From Saccharibacillus sp. JS10 (lineage in GTDB: Bacteria; Bacillota; Bacilli; Paenibacillales; Paenibacillaceae), in the NCBI RefSeq assembly GCF_024436065.1, contig NZ_JANFNS010000004.1, forward strand, positions 62,001 through 126,000: a DNA stretch of 64,000 nucleotides. Direction: 5' to 3'. The translations under genes and the position numbers were made by a program. Positions 8,010-16,863 of this stretch are shown here, piece after piece; within the stretch, counting starts at the first letter, position 1, and the number at the start of each line of letters is the position of its first letter. The notes below the pieces were generated by a model. It did no database searches. It saw nothing but the letters and a program-made list of their open reading frames with translations, and was not told where the DNA came from.

Positions 8010-8432
8010 TTGCATGAAAAAATACCCAACTTCATTTTCAGCTTAATCTTGCTATTATCAGTGACAGCTTGCGTTCCGCCGGGAACCGAAACTTATTATT
8101 TTTCTGAATACGAAGCCGATTCGCAAAAGTTCGATATTCAGCTAAACGTTATCCAATCCCATACACCTGCTCCAAAAGACTCGACGCTGCTGATCCAAAG
8201 TAAAGACGATAACGAAGCCGAACCATCGGATCAAAAAGCGAAAATCTTTTTCCGCGTCTACGACGGATCGGTCCAAAGTCAGCTTAACCAAACGACCATA
8301 ATCGACGTCGACAAGATTCCAAGACCTCTTTTGAACGGACTGGATTTCGAAGCCGTACTTGTCTATGGAGATTACAAGGAAGAGATTACTTTTCATCAGG
8401 TAGACACGGGGAGGAAGCATTTCAGACCTTGA
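8010..8432 (+). CDS. Small predicted lipoprotein
   Basis: The start is TTG 8010, because GAGGTGA (7998-8004) lies 5 bases upstream and because it produces a clean lipoprotein signal: charged N-terminus MHEKIPNF, hydrophobic IFSLILLLS and lipobox VTAC with the lipidated Cys near residue 23. The rest, about 117 residues, is polar and likely beta-rich (FRVYDGSVQSQLNQTTIIDVDK, later EAVLVYGDYKEEITFHQV). I do not recognise a family. It sits directly behind the GNAT gene and should be anchored on the outer face of the membrane. Confidence 0.7.
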   Translation: MHEKIPNFIFSLILLLSVTACVPPGTETYYFSEYEADSQKFDIQLNVIQSHTPAPKDSTLLIQSKDDNEAEPSDQKAKIFFRVYDGSVQSQLNQTTIIDVDKIPRPLLNGLDFEAVLVYGDYKEEITFHQVDTGRKHFRP

Positions 8433-8526
8433 TTTTCACTATTTACGACCAAACTAACTCGCCAGCTATCGCTTAACCATATGACTAGACATGCTTTTTT
8501 CCTATGACAAGAAATACGTTTAACCA

Positions 8527-8535
8527 TGGTATACT
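8527..8535 (+). promoter_or_regulatory. Extended -10 promoter for MetE-like gene
   Basis: TGGTATACT is an extended -10 (TG-N-TATACT) 33 bases before the ATG at 8569; no good -35 is visible. The sequence CG(C/T)TTAACCAT occurs at 8470-8480 and again at 8517-8527, overlapping the -10, and could be a regulator half-site. The 136-base leader is too short for a complete S-box plus terminator and I saw none. Confidence 0.5.
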
Positions 8536-8568
8536 CATAAGAATAAAAAGATAGAAGGAGCAAGCCAT

Positions 8569-9654
8569 ATGATCCCTTTCAGACACGACCATGTAGGTAG
8601 TTTTCTACGTCCAGCTAACTTAACTCAGTCACGAGAACAATATAAATCAGGCAATATCACGCATGAACAACTCAGAGCGATCGAAGACCAAGAAATCATT
8701 CGAATCGTAGAAAAGCAAAAAGAAAACGGCGTATTCGCCGTAACCGACGGTGAACTCCGCAGAAGCTGGTGGCATTTTGACTTCTTGGGCGGTCTGGACG
8801 GCGTTGAGTTGTATGAGCAGATCGACGGTCCGAAATTCCACAATATGCAGACGCGCAAAGGCGGCATCCGTGTGATCGGCAAAGTCGACTTCTCGACGCA
8901 TCCTTTCGTGGAAGACTTTAAGTTTTTGAAAAAGCACGCAGGAGACACGGTAGCCAAACAAACGATCCCGAGTCCGAATATGCTGCTGTACCGCTTGGAG
9001 AACGACGCCAACATCTATACGGATCGCGAGTCTTTCTTGCAAGATACGATTGCCGCGTACCAAAAAGCGATCCAAGCGTTCTATGATGCGGGATGTCGTT
9101 ATCTGCAATTGGACGATACGGCTTGGGCAGATCTGTTCTCGGAAGCGGGTCATGACAAACTGCGCGCTAAAGGTATGGAGCCAGCCGAAGAATTGAAAAC
9201 AATGCAGCGCATGATCAACGAATCGCTAGCGAACAAACCCGCTGATTTAGTCGTAACGATGCACATCTGCCGCGGTAACTATAAATCCAATTACTTCTCC
9301 ACAGGTGGCTACGAGTATGCTTCGGAAGTGATCTTTGGCGGCTTGGACGTCGATGGGCTGTTCTTGGAATTCGACGACGAGCGTTCCGGCGGTTTCGAAT
9401 CCCTGAGACACGTCAATCGCAAAGACCTCAAAATCGTGCTCGGTCTGATCACATCGAAAACAGGCAAGTTAGAAGACAAAGAGCAGATCAAAGCCCGAAT
9501 CGCGGAAGCGGCGACTTATGTTCCTTTGGATCAACTGTGCTTGAGCCCGCAATGCGGATTTTCTTCGACTGAAGAAGGCAATATTTTAACCGAAGACGAG
9601 CAATGGCGTAAGCTTCGCTACGTAAAAGAAATTGCCGACGAAGTGTGGAATTAA
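8569..9654 (+). CDS. YxjG/YxjH-type cobalamin-independent methionine synthase-like protein
   Basis: A 361-residue protein matching the C-terminal catalytic half of cobalamin-independent methionine synthase (UROD/MetE-like TIM barrel). The start has AAGGAG 8 bases upstream. Landmarks are FRHDHVGSFLRP at the N-terminus, VTDGELRRSWWHFDF at about 58-72, YLQLDDTAWADLF near 184, VTMHICRGN near 227 (zinc His and Cys), and LCLSPQCGFSS near 327 (zinc Cys). The Bacillus homologues YxjG and YxjH act in methionine recycling and are S-box controlled, whereas none is visible here. Without the N-terminal folate half it must use another methyl donor or act on another thiol. An aldehyde dehydrogenase follows 42 bases later. 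Confidence 0.88.
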   Translation: MIPFRHDHVGSFLRPANLTQSREQYKSGNITHEQLRAIEDQEIIRIVEKQKENGVFAVTDGELRRSWWHFDFLGGLDGVELYEQIDGPKFHNMQTRKGGIRVIGKVDFSTHPFVEDFKFLKKHAGDTVAKQTIPSPNMLLYRLENDANIYTDRESFLQDTIAAYQKAIQAFYDAGCRYLQLDDTAWADLFSEAGHDKLRAKGMEPAEELKTMQRMINESLANKPADLVVTMHICRGNYKSNYFSTGGYEYASEVIFGGLDVDGLFLEFDDERSGGFESLRHVNRKDLKIVLGLITSKTGKLEDKEQIKARIAEAATYVPLDQLCLSPQCGFSSTEEGNILTEDEQWRKLRYVKEIADEVWN

Positions 9655-9696
9655 GCCTTAAAAAATAGCGACTAGGATTAATGGAGGGGATGTCTA

Positions 9697-11193
9697 ATGA
9701 CAGTTCAATCGAATCAAGAGCAAGAGACCATTACCGTTGAGGCATTTATTAAAGGTCAAAATGTAAAATCCCTTTCACAGTCGGCAAAAGAAAACCCGAC
9801 TAATCCATCTGAAATCGTAGGCTACTTCCCAGTTACGACGAAAGAACAAGCGGTTGAAGCAATCGATGCAGCGGCAGAAGCCTTCAAAACGTGGAAAAAA
9901 ACGAAGATCGAAGATCGTATCGCAAGTATGCGCAAAGCGATCGAGAAGATCCGAGCTGCCGAGAATGACATCGTGAATCTGCTATCCAGAGAACACGGCA
10001 AGCCTGTATACGACGCGCACGGCGAGATTTACGTATCGCTCATGTGGATGGAGTTTGCTTGCAATGAAGCGCAAGCGGCTCTGCAAAACGTAGTCCAAGA
10101 GCACGAAGGCGGCAAAACGATCATTTCGTACGATCCGATCGGCGTAGTCACGGCGATTAGCCCGTGGAACTATCCGATTGCGTTGTCGACGATTAAGATC
10201 GCGCCGGCTTTGCTTGCAGGAAATACGATCGTATTGAAGCCAAGCCCTTACGCGCCGCTTGCGGCAGCAAAAGTCGCCGAGATTATCGCGAGCGAGTTCC
10301 CGGCTGGCGTCATCAACGTGGTACACGGCGATTCGGACGTAGGCGTAGAGCTGACAACGAATCCGAAAGTGACCAAGATCGCGTTCACAGGCGGAACCGA
10401 AACGGCGAAGCATATCATTAGAGCGGCATCGGAAACGATCAAAGACATGACGCTTGAACTTGGCGGCAACGACGCGGCGATCTTCTTGGAAAGCTTCGAT
10501 GTGAACGACGAGCGCGCGATGCGCCGGATCGTAGTCTCCAATTTCTTGACAACGGGTCAGATCTGCATGATCGCCAAGCGCGTCTACGTGCATCGTTCGA
10601 TCTATGACCAGTTCGTGGAAAAATATATCGAAGCGGCAAACCGCTGGGTTCGGATCGGCGATCCTTTTGATCCGAATACAACGGTCGGTCCCGTGAACAA
10701 CTTGAAGCAAAAAGAGTTTGTGCAAAGTCTGGTTGAAGATGCAAAGCAGCGCGGAGCCAAAGTGATTCCTTTGGGACAAATTTTGGATCAAAAGCTGTTC
10801 GATCAAGGCTATTACCTCCAGCCTACGCTTGTGCTCGGTTGCGATGTGCATGACCGGATCGTGGTCGAAGAACAGTTTGGACCTACCGTTCCGATCTTGC
10901 CTTTCGACAATGAAGATCAAGTGATTGAGCTTCACAACGAAAGCATCTACGGGCTAACAAGCTCCGTGTGGGGCAAAGAAGACGAAGCCATCGCGGTTGC
11001 GCATCAGCTCGAAGCCGGCACGACGATGATCAATACGGCTGCGGTACAAGGTCTGGACGTTCGCTTCCCATTCGGCGGCTTCAAGCAGTCGGGGATCGGC
11101 CGCGAATACGGCACGGAAGGGATTCGCACGTATACGGAGCAGCACGTAATCAACGTTCCGAAGATGCTGGATCTTCCTTATATTCCTGAATAA
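9697..11193 (+). CDS. NAD(P)-dependent aldehyde dehydrogenase
   Basis: A 498-residue ALDH-superfamily enzyme of normal length. The cofactor and active-site features are intact: ISPWNYPIALSTIKIAPALL at about 154-173, KPSPYAP, FTGGTETAKH at about 230, the general-base Glu in LELGGND near 253, and the catalytic Cys in TTGQICM near 289. The C-terminal region FPFGGFKQSGIGREYG is typical. It oxidises an aldehyde to the acid in the cytosol; the closest class by eye is the succinate-semialdehyde/betaine/vanillin type, and the substrate is not assigned. There is no signal peptide. It lies 42 bases after the MetE-like gene without a terminator, so co-transcription is likely. Confidence 0.93.
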   Translation: MTVQSNQEQETITVEAFIKGQNVKSLSQSAKENPTNPSEIVGYFPVTTKEQAVEAIDAAAEAFKTWKKTKIEDRIASMRKAIEKIRAAENDIVNLLSREHGKPVYDAHGEIYVSLMWMEFACNEAQAALQNVVQEHEGGKTIISYDPIGVVTAISPWNYPIALSTIKIAPALLAGNTIVLKPSPYAPLAAAKVAEIIASEFPAGVINVVHGDSDVGVELTTNPKVTKIAFTGGTETAKHIIRAASETIKDMTLELGGNDAAIFLESFDVNDERAMRRIVVSNFLTTGQICMIAKRVYVHRSIYDQFVEKYIEAANRWVRIGDPFDPNTTVGPVNNLKQKEFVQSLVEDAKQRGAKVIPLGQILDQKLFDQGYYLQPTLVLGCDVHDRIVVEEQFGPTVPILPFDNEDQVIELHNESIYGLTSSVWGKEDEAIAVAHQLEAGTTMINTAAVQGLDVRFPFGGFKQSGIGREYGTEGIRTYTEQHVINVPKMLDLPYIPE

Positions 11194-11209
11194 AAGTCAT
11201 CAAGAAGAT

Positions 11210-11256
11210 GCGCTTTGTTTACGGATTCCTGAGAATCGGTAAGCAAAGCGCTTTTC
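11210..11256 (+). terminator. Terminator after aldehyde dehydrogenase gene
   Basis: A 19-bp stem with two mismatches (11210-11228 with 11233-11251) closes a CTGA tetraloop and is followed by TTTTCTTTTTT. Confidence 0.85.
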
Positions 11257-11285
11257 TTTTTTCAAACTTGTCTTATGTCCTAGGC

Positions 11286-11591
11286 TTACGCATTCACCGT
11301 ATAATCGACAACTACAATCCCGTCTACAAACGTCCCAATTGATTGCAAAAAGCTCTGGTGCAGCGGATGCACCGCATAATCTCGGCAAGTCTGCTGATCT
11401 TCGAAAGTCACTCGAATGCCAAGCGAAAATCCTTGTGCGTGTTCGGTTTCTTCCGTCACATTAATTCCAGCGCTAAGATCCACAATGCCCGGAATCTCGC
11501 CTTTAAATCCATAGACGCGCTTAACCGCCTCTTCTTGCACCTCTGCCGTAACTTCCGGTTTCAACTTCAACAATACGATATGTTCAAACAT
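11286..11591 (-). CDS. Dabb-family stress-responsive alpha/beta-barrel protein
   Basis: A 101-residue protein filling one Dabb (stress-responsive A/B barrel) domain. It begins MFEHIVLLKLKPEVT, has GFKGEIPGIVDLSAGINV in the middle, and ends with the His-rich stretch CRDYAVHPLHQSFLQ. These ferredoxin-like proteins dimerise; some are cyclases or bind aromatic compounds, and most have no known function. An AGGAGG-type site precedes the ATG. It is divergent from the MmyB-type regulator 145 bases away, which may regulate it. Confidence 0.85.
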   Translation of the reverse strand: MFEHIVLLKLKPEVTAEVQEEAVKRVYGFKGEIPGIVDLSAGINVTEETEHAQGFSLGIRVTFEDQQTCRDYAVHPLHQSFLQSIGTFVDGIVVVDYTVNA

Positions 11592-11679
11592 GGGTTTTTC
11601 CTCCTAATTGTTGCTATTCCTGCTGAGTCAGGCATACACTAATGTACACAGGTCAACGAAGTACAGGAAGAGAACACAT

Positions 11680-11702
11680 TATCCTAGGACTACCTATCCT
11701 AG
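11680..11702. promoter_or_regulatory. Direct repeats in Dabb/MmyB divergent promoter
   Basis: TATCCTAG occurs at 11680-11687 and 11695-11702, a 15-base period, between the divergent Dabb and MmyB-type regulator genes. Tandem half-sites are plausible operators for this regulator; the assignment rests on position only. Confidence 0.4.
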
Positions 11703-11735
11703 TGTTCCCTATATCGATAGGAGGTAACAAAGACC

Positions 11736-12605
11736 ATGACGAACTCATTGGATCGCTATCAGGAACTGTCTCGTTTTTTGCGTTCATGTCGTGAGCGAAT
11801 AGCGCCGGAACAAGTTGGTTTGCCGCAAACCGGACGTAGGCGCACACCCGGGCTTCGCCGGGGAGAGGTCGCTTTGCTAGCAGACGTGGGGCTGGATTGG
11901 TACACGTATTTGGAGCAAGGGCGCGCTATTCAAGTGTCCGCTGAGGTGCTGGAACGAATCGCTCGGGTGCTGCAAATGGACGAGTCTGAACGCAAGCATT
12001 TATACCATCTTGCGCGGATGCAGTATCCGCTCAGTTCCTTACCACATACATCCGAGGTGCCGCCTGAGTTGCAACGTTTTTTGGATAGTCAGCATCGATC
12101 CCCGGCAACAGTCATGGATGCACGGATGAATATTATCGCTTGGAACGAATGCTACTCCGCACTGAACGGCGACCTCACTCAGCTATCCGAGATTGAGCGG
12201 AATTTCGTCTGGATGACGTTTACTTCGGAGCGGTTTCGTTATCTCAAAGGTGATCAGTGGGAGCCACACGCGCGGCGGATCGTAGCGTCTTTTTATGCCG
12301 GGTACGCGCGTCATAGCGAAGATCCATGGTGGTCAAGGCAGTTCGAGGCATTGTCAAAAGTGAGCACCGAGTTTTGCGAGTTCTGGGAATCTCATGAGGT
12401 ACTGGATGCGATCGATGCACCGAAAACTCTACATTGTCCGAATCTCGGCAAATTGAATTTTGACCTTCTATCTTTCGAATACATGAACGACTCCAATCTC
12501 AATATCGCTATCCATGTTCCTCATGCTGACGGTACGGTAGAGAAGATGCAGCAATTGCTGACGGATTACCGAGGTTCCGTTGACCGCGAAATCGTTGTAT
12601 TTTAA
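11736..12605 (+). CDS. MmyB-type XRE-HTH transcriptional regulator
   Basis: A 289-residue regulator with TAGGAGG upstream of the ATG. The N-terminal XRE helix-turn-helix (about 8-80) has the MmyB-type signature RRTPGLRRGEVALLADVGLDWYTYLEQGR. The C-terminal MmyB-like ligand-binding domain (about 110-280) contains VMDARMNIIAWNECYSALNG, NFVWMTF and VASFYAGYARHSEDPWW. Family members often control neighbouring dehydrogenase or stress genes and bind hydrophobic ligands. Its divergent neighbour is the Dabb gene, with short direct repeats between the two. Confidence 0.92.
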   Translation: MTNSLDRYQELSRFLRSCRERIAPEQVGLPQTGRRRTPGLRRGEVALLADVGLDWYTYLEQGRAIQVSAEVLERIARVLQMDESERKHLYHLARMQYPLSSLPHTSEVPPELQRFLDSQHRSPATVMDARMNIIAWNECYSALNGDLTQLSEIERNFVWMTFTSERFRYLKGDQWEPHARRIVASFYAGYARHSEDPWWSRQFEALSKVSTEFCEFWESHEVLDAIDAPKTLHCPNLGKLNFDLLSFEYMNDSNLNIAIHVPHADGTVEKMQQLLTDYRGSVDREIVVF

Positions 12606-12755
12606 CAGCTTCAAGTCTGCAAACCTTCGGCGTCTGTGGATTTTTTATATTTTGAAAGATTCCTTATATTTTCTACCTACTGATACATTTCCCTTACAAC
12701 CAACGTCTTCTTATCAGCGACCGATCTGACTTCATCGCTAAAAGGAGACTTTTTT

Positions 12756-13724
12756 ATGATTTCAAAAAACTGGCATCGCCTGACTCGTATATTCGCAATT
12801 TGTTACTTTGCCTTACTCTTCTTTTTCCTTTTCGTTGGATTTGATCGTTCGAGCGGGGTGTCGCGGGATGGTTACTTTTATAACTTTGCGGTTGAGCCGA
12901 TTGTGCCTTTTCAATTTTCGGGGCTGTTACACAATCCGTTTATGTTGTTCCAACTCGGAAATTATTTAGCTTTTATTCCTTGTGGACTGCTTCTTCCTTA
13001 TCTAAGAGGCTGGGGATTTTTGCGTTTGACCGCGACTTTTTTAGTCGGGATGACAATCGTTGAGACGACGCAAATGCTAACGGGACTTGGGCGGTTCGAT
13101 GTTAACGATATTATTATTAACGCGCTGGGTTATCTGACTGGATATGCGGCTTGGACGATTGGGAAATTGTTCGGGGGCAAAGAATTTAGTCTAAAAAGAT
13201 GGATCTATACCGCTTCTTCGTGTACTCTGTTGATCGCCTTATTTCTTGCTGCGCCTTCGATCGTTGAGCGTACTATGCAATTGCAAACAGAAGGTACCGA
13301 AATTCCTTTGGCGAATCTTTCTTCGCCTACCGGAAATGTTCGGTGGGAACAGACACCGCAAGAACTGTTGAATACGTCAAAAGAAGCAGAATCGTCTGCC
13401 GTATCTTATCTTCATGCTTGGTCAGAAGATGGGACTGAGATACTGGAATACCCATTGGACGGTAACTATGTTCGGTTCTATACTTCCGGTACTGTGGAAG
13501 GCGGTACAGGCGGATCTGCACGGTTTCTAGTTGACGGCGAAGTCGTATACGAATTTTCGTATCAAGGCGAAGAAGGTCAGACCTTCGATATCGATCAAGT
13601 CGAACTGGATGTGCGTCACGCGCAGCGATTGAAGATTGAACTGACTAAGCCTGATGAGAATGTGGACGGAAAAGTGATGTTGTGGGATGCAAGGCTGTTG
13701 CAGCGTAAAAATGCAGACGGATAA
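12756..13724 (+). CDS. VanZ-family membrane protein with C-terminal extracellular domain
   Basis: A 322-residue protein with AAAAGGAG before its ATG. The N-terminal half (about 10-175) is a VanZ-like membrane domain with five hydrophobic segments and the usual LGNYLAFIPCGLLLPYL and RFDVNDIIINALGYLTGY motifs. After a further helix (about 150-170) comes a polar beta-rich domain (about 180-322; GNYVRFYTSGTVEGGTGGS, FSYQGEEGQTFDIDQVELDV) predicted outside the cell and resembling carbohydrate-binding beta-sandwiches. VanZ itself gives low-level teicoplanin resistance; most homologues have no known role. The C-terminal addition is not part of VanZ. It appears monocistronic, with its own terminator. 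Confidence 0.87.
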   Translation: MISKNWHRLTRIFAICYFALLFFFLFVGFDRSSGVSRDGYFYNFAVEPIVPFQFSGLLHNPFMLFQLGNYLAFIPCGLLLPYLRGWGFLRLTATFLVGMTIVETTQMLTGLGRFDVNDIIINALGYLTGYAAWTIGKLFGGKEFSLKRWIYTASSCTLLIALFLAAPSIVERTMQLQTEGTEIPLANLSSPTGNVRWEQTPQELLNTSKEAESSAVSYLHAWSEDGTEILEYPLDGNYVRFYTSGTVEGGTGGSARFLVDGEVVYEFSYQGEEGQTFDIDQVELDVRHAQRLKIELTKPDENVDGKVMLWDARLLQRKNADG

Positions 13725-13728
13725 GGTC

Positions 13729-13767
13729 AAAGCAGAGCCGAACTTCGTTTCGGTCTCTGCTTTTTCT
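13729..13767 (+). terminator. Terminator after VanZ-family gene
   Basis: A 9+5-bp stem with one bulge (13729-13742 with 13749-13763) is followed by TTTTTC. Confidence 0.85.
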
Positions 13768-13883
13768 TCATTAAAGACTCTTTTTTAAAATCATCGTTTG
13801 AACTTAAAGGCAAACAGTGTTAATCTAACAAGCGGTAAACGCGATATATAATCGCTATTTTAACTACCCAGAAAGGTAATACC

Positions 13884-15623
13884 ATGATAAAAGTTGAAAA
13901 CTTATCTTTTGCTTTTCCGAAAAAAGAATTGTATGAAAATATATCGTTTACGCTCGAAGAAGGGCAACATTGCGCTTTTATCGGTACGAGCGGTAGCGGA
14001 AAAAGTACGTTAATCGAGATGCTTATGGACCCGGAAAGACATTTGTTCGTAGGCAAACTCGAGATCGATCCAGATTGCCAAATCGGACATGTCAGCCAGT
14101 TCCCTCAATTGGATACAACCAAAGAAATTACCGTGTTTGAATATATCGCAGCCGATTGGCTGAAGCTTAAAAATCAACTCAACGAAATCTATGATGAGAT
14201 GGCAACCACTTCCGATATGGATGCGTTGATGGAAAAATACCAGTGGACTTTGGATGCGCTTGAAGCCCTCGGCGGCGACGACGTCGAAAGCGAGATTTTG
14301 AAAAAACTTAATCTTGCCAATCTTATGAAACTCAGAGACCTGCCTGTATCTTCGATCAGCGGCGGGGAGTTCAAATTGATTCAGGTCATGAAAGAAATGT
14401 CGAGCCGTCCCGACTTGCTCATCATGGATGAACCGGATGTCTTTTTGGACTTTGAAAATTTGAATTCGCTCAAAAAACTCATCAACTCCCACAAAGGCAT
14501 GCTGCTGGTTGTCACGCATAATCGATATCTGCTGAACCATTGTTTCAACAAGATCATCCATCTCGAAAATACAGAGCTGCAAGAGTTTGAAGGAAGTTAT
14601 ATCGACTACAACTTCTACTTGCTTCAGACGAAGATTGAGCTACAAGAGATCGCCGTTGCGGAGCAAGAAGAGATCGATCGCTATGACGATATTATCGACA
14701 ATCTGCGAGAGATTGCGACGATTAACTCGGATGCTTCCCGTGGCCGCGCGCTCAAAGCCCGAGTGAAATTCCAAGAACGATTGGAAGCGCGCCGGATCAA
14801 AGCTCCGTTCGTTGCGATCAAGCAGCCGAATATCCGGTTCGATCTGGATCATGACGTCGAAGAAGGCGTAACGGTCAACGTAGAAGACTACAGCGTATCG
14901 TTCGATGAGCTGCTGCTGGAAAACGTAAACTTCGAGATCAAGTCTACCGACAAAGTCGCGATTATCGGGCCGAACGGTACAGGCAAAACGACGCTGCTTC
15001 GCGATGTTTTCCGTAACCAAAATGAACAGATCCATATCGACCCGTCTAGCAAAGTAAGCTACCTGTCCCAGCTTCAAGGCGAGACATTGAACGACGAGAA
15101 TACGATCATGACCGAGTTCATCGAAGCCGGATTCCCGACCTATGAAGAAGTGACTGCTTACTTAGCCGAGTATGGTTTCGAAGCGGAAATTCTGAACCAG
15201 AAGATTCAATCGTTGTCTGGTGGCGAGAAAAACATGCTTCAATTGGCAAAAGTCGGAGCGAGCAACGCCGATTTCTTGCTGCTCGACGAGCCGACCAGTC
15301 ATTTGGATCTGTATTCGCAGTTGGCTTTGGAAAAAGCGATTGTCGAGTACAAAGGCGCGATCTTAATGGTGTCTCACGATTTCTACTCCGTCGTAAACGG
15401 CATGGATTACGTGCTGATCATCGACAATAAAAGTATCCGTAAAATGACGATGCGTAAATTCAGAAAAATGATCTACACCCGTCATTTCGATAAAGACTAT
15501 TTGGAACTTGAACAAAAGAAAAAAGCGCTCGAGGTCAAGATCGAACTTGCGTTGAAAGACACGAATTTCGAAAAAGCGAAAGTCATACTCGACGAGTTGG
15601 AGCAGTTGATTAAACAGCTTTAA
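13884..15623 (+). CDS. ABC-F family ATPase
   Basis: A 579-residue protein with two ABC ATPase domains and no membrane segments, the ABC-F layout. Domain 1 has Walker A GTSGSGKST (34-42), signature SSISGGE and Walker B LLIMDEPDVF. Domain 2 has Walker A GPNGTGKTT (near 355), signature LSGGEKN and Walker B LLLDEPTSHLD. The interdomain region (about 225-300) is charged and helical, as in the ribosome P-site-reaching linker, and the C-terminus is a coiled coil (LELEQKKKALEVKIELALKD). ABC-F proteins act on ribosomes, either as translation factors or by antibiotic target protection; the sequence does not decide between these. The gene stands alone between terminators. Confidence 0.92.
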   Translation: MIKVENLSFAFPKKELYENISFTLEEGQHCAFIGTSGSGKSTLIEMLMDPERHLFVGKLEIDPDCQIGHVSQFPQLDTTKEITVFEYIAADWLKLKNQLNEIYDEMATTSDMDALMEKYQWTLDALEALGGDDVESEILKKLNLANLMKLRDLPVSSISGGEFKLIQVMKEMSSRPDLLIMDEPDVFLDFENLNSLKKLINSHKGMLLVVTHNRYLLNHCFNKIIHLENTELQEFEGSYIDYNFYLLQTKIELQEIAVAEQEEIDRYDDIIDNLREIATINSDASRGRALKARVKFQERLEARRIKAPFVAIKQPNIRFDLDHDVEEGVTVNVEDYSVSFDELLLENVNFEIKSTDKVAIIGPNGTGKTTLLRDVFRNQNEQIHIDPSSKVSYLSQLQGETLNDENTIMTEFIEAGFPTYEEVTAYLAEYGFEAEILNQKIQSLSGGEKNMLQLAKVGASNADFLLLDEPTSHLDLYSQLALEKAIVEYKGAILMVSHDFYSVVNGMDYVLIIDNKSIRKMTMRKFRKMIYTRHFDKDYLELEQKKKALEVKIELALKDTNFEKAKVILDELEQLIKQL

Positions 15624-15673
15624 CCCTTGGAATACTGAGAAAATGTGCAATATATTTAACGTTCTTCGAGATC

Positions 15674-15705
15674 AAAGACAGTGGATTTTTCTACTGTCTT
15701 TTTTT
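15674..15705 (+). terminator. Terminator after ABC-F gene
   Basis: AAAGACAGT (15674-15682) pairs with ACTGTCTTT (15693-15701), followed by further T residues. Confidence 0.8.
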
Positions 15706-15858
15706 CTTGAACAGGCATAATCGGCTAGGACGCTAGCAGATCATGAACAACCCTAGCTTTTCAAAACAGCAACAATCGATTAATCTAAAGATCAGACAAA
15801 TTTGTATACGTTTACATCGAGGATCGTAATTAATCTATATCTTTAAGGAGCTGTTGCT

Positions 15859-16761
15859 ATGAAGTTGAAAAATAAAAATGTATTAGTTACAGGCGTATCG
15901 GGAACGCTCGGTGACAAGATTGCCACCAAGTTCTTAGCTGAAGGCGCACAGGTTAAAGGATTAATTCGTAGTGAGCAACAAACTTTTATCTGTGAGAACC
16001 TTCACATCGAACCTGTAATCAGCGATCTTAACGATAGTGAGAAGCTTAAGCAAGCGCTGCAAGATGTACAAATCGTAATTCACGCAGCCGCTTATCTAAG
16101 CGATGACCCAAAGCTTGCCGAAGAAGCCAATATTCGCGGTATGCAGACGTTAGTCGATGCTGCCATATCGGCTGGCGTAGAACGCTTCGTACATATTTCG
16201 ACGTTGTCAGCCTATGACCACCTTAAAGGAGGAAGCGAGGTTGACGAATCCCGCGAATTGGCGGTCGGGCATTTCGACGTGTATGTGTCCACCAAAAGCG
16301 AGTCCGAGCGGATCTTGCGGCAAGCAGAAGCCCAAGGTTTAGAAATCGTGATCTTGCGTCCCGGCTTGATCTCTTCCGAGCACAATTCGCATTGGGGAGA
16401 CCGTCTGGTGAAAAAGCTTGCCGATACGGATCATGTGGACTGGATTCATCCCGAAGACATCGCGCCTTGGGTACATGCCGAGAATGTAGCCGAGATGTGC
16501 GTGTTGGCGGCGACTCATTCGAAGGCTGCTGGTCAAGCATATAACGCTGTCGACGGTAATTACCCAGAGCAACAGTTCAGCATACGTATTCTTGAAGCTT
16601 TGAACAAGTCTTTCACGATTCCAGGCGGTGATCCGATCAAGACCGTATATAGCCATAATAAGATCGTTGAGGAGTTGGGCTATCGTCCTATCCGTACATT
16701 CGAAGAAACCGTTGCTTTGCTGGAAGAGCAAGCACGTGTTTTAATTTCTGAATCGTCTTGA
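15859..16761 (+). CDS. Extended SDR: NAD-dependent epimerase/dehydratase
   Basis: A 300-residue extended short-chain dehydrogenase. The Rossmann nucleotide site is VTGVSGTLGDKIA at about 10-22 (GxxGxxG). A conserved VIHAAA lies near 72, and the active site has Ser in HISTLSAYD (near 115) and the YVSTK motif (Tyr near 138, Lys four later). ILRPGLI and the C-terminal substrate region follow. The class acts on nucleotide sugars, steroids or dihydroflavonol-like compounds; the substrate is unknown. TAAGGAG precedes the start. The gene is monocistronic, with a strong terminator shared with the convergent GNAT gene. Confidence 0.9.
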   Translation: MKLKNKNVLVTGVSGTLGDKIATKFLAEGAQVKGLIRSEQQTFICENLHIEPVISDLNDSEKLKQALQDVQIVIHAAAYLSDDPKLAEEANIRGMQTLVDAAISAGVERFVHISTLSAYDHLKGGSEVDESRELAVGHFDVYVSTKSESERILRQAEAQGLEIVILRPGLISSEHNSHWGDRLVKKLADTDHVDWIHPEDIAPWVHAENVAEMCVLAATHSKAAGQAYNAVDGNYPEQQFSIRILEALNKSFTIPGGDPIKTVYSHNKIVEELGYRPIRTFEETVALLEEQARVLISESS

Positions 16762-16781
16762 GGTGCCTGAAAGTTCGTAAT

Positions 16782-16821
16782 GCAAAAAGACCTCTCGCCA
16801 TATCGCGAAAGGTCTTTTTGC
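16782..16821. terminator. Bidirectional terminator between SDR and GNAT genes
   Basis: A 17-bp stem, almost perfect (16782-16798 with 16804-16821), has A and T runs at its outer ends and serves both convergent genes. Confidence 0.88.
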
Positions 16822-16863
16822 ACATGAAAGCTTGTTATCAAACGGAAACCAACTGTTCTAGCG

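Noticed and set aside
8433-8568. Possible S-box (SAM) riboswitch before the MetE-like gene.
   Set aside because: The homologues in Bacillus are S-box controlled, but this leader is only 136 bases, with no terminator hairpin or recognisable S-box core.
9982-10935. A 317-codon open frame antisense to the aldehyde dehydrogenase gene.
   Set aside because: Arg/His-rich translation without motifs, no start signal, and it is fully explained as a shadow of the dehydrogenase.
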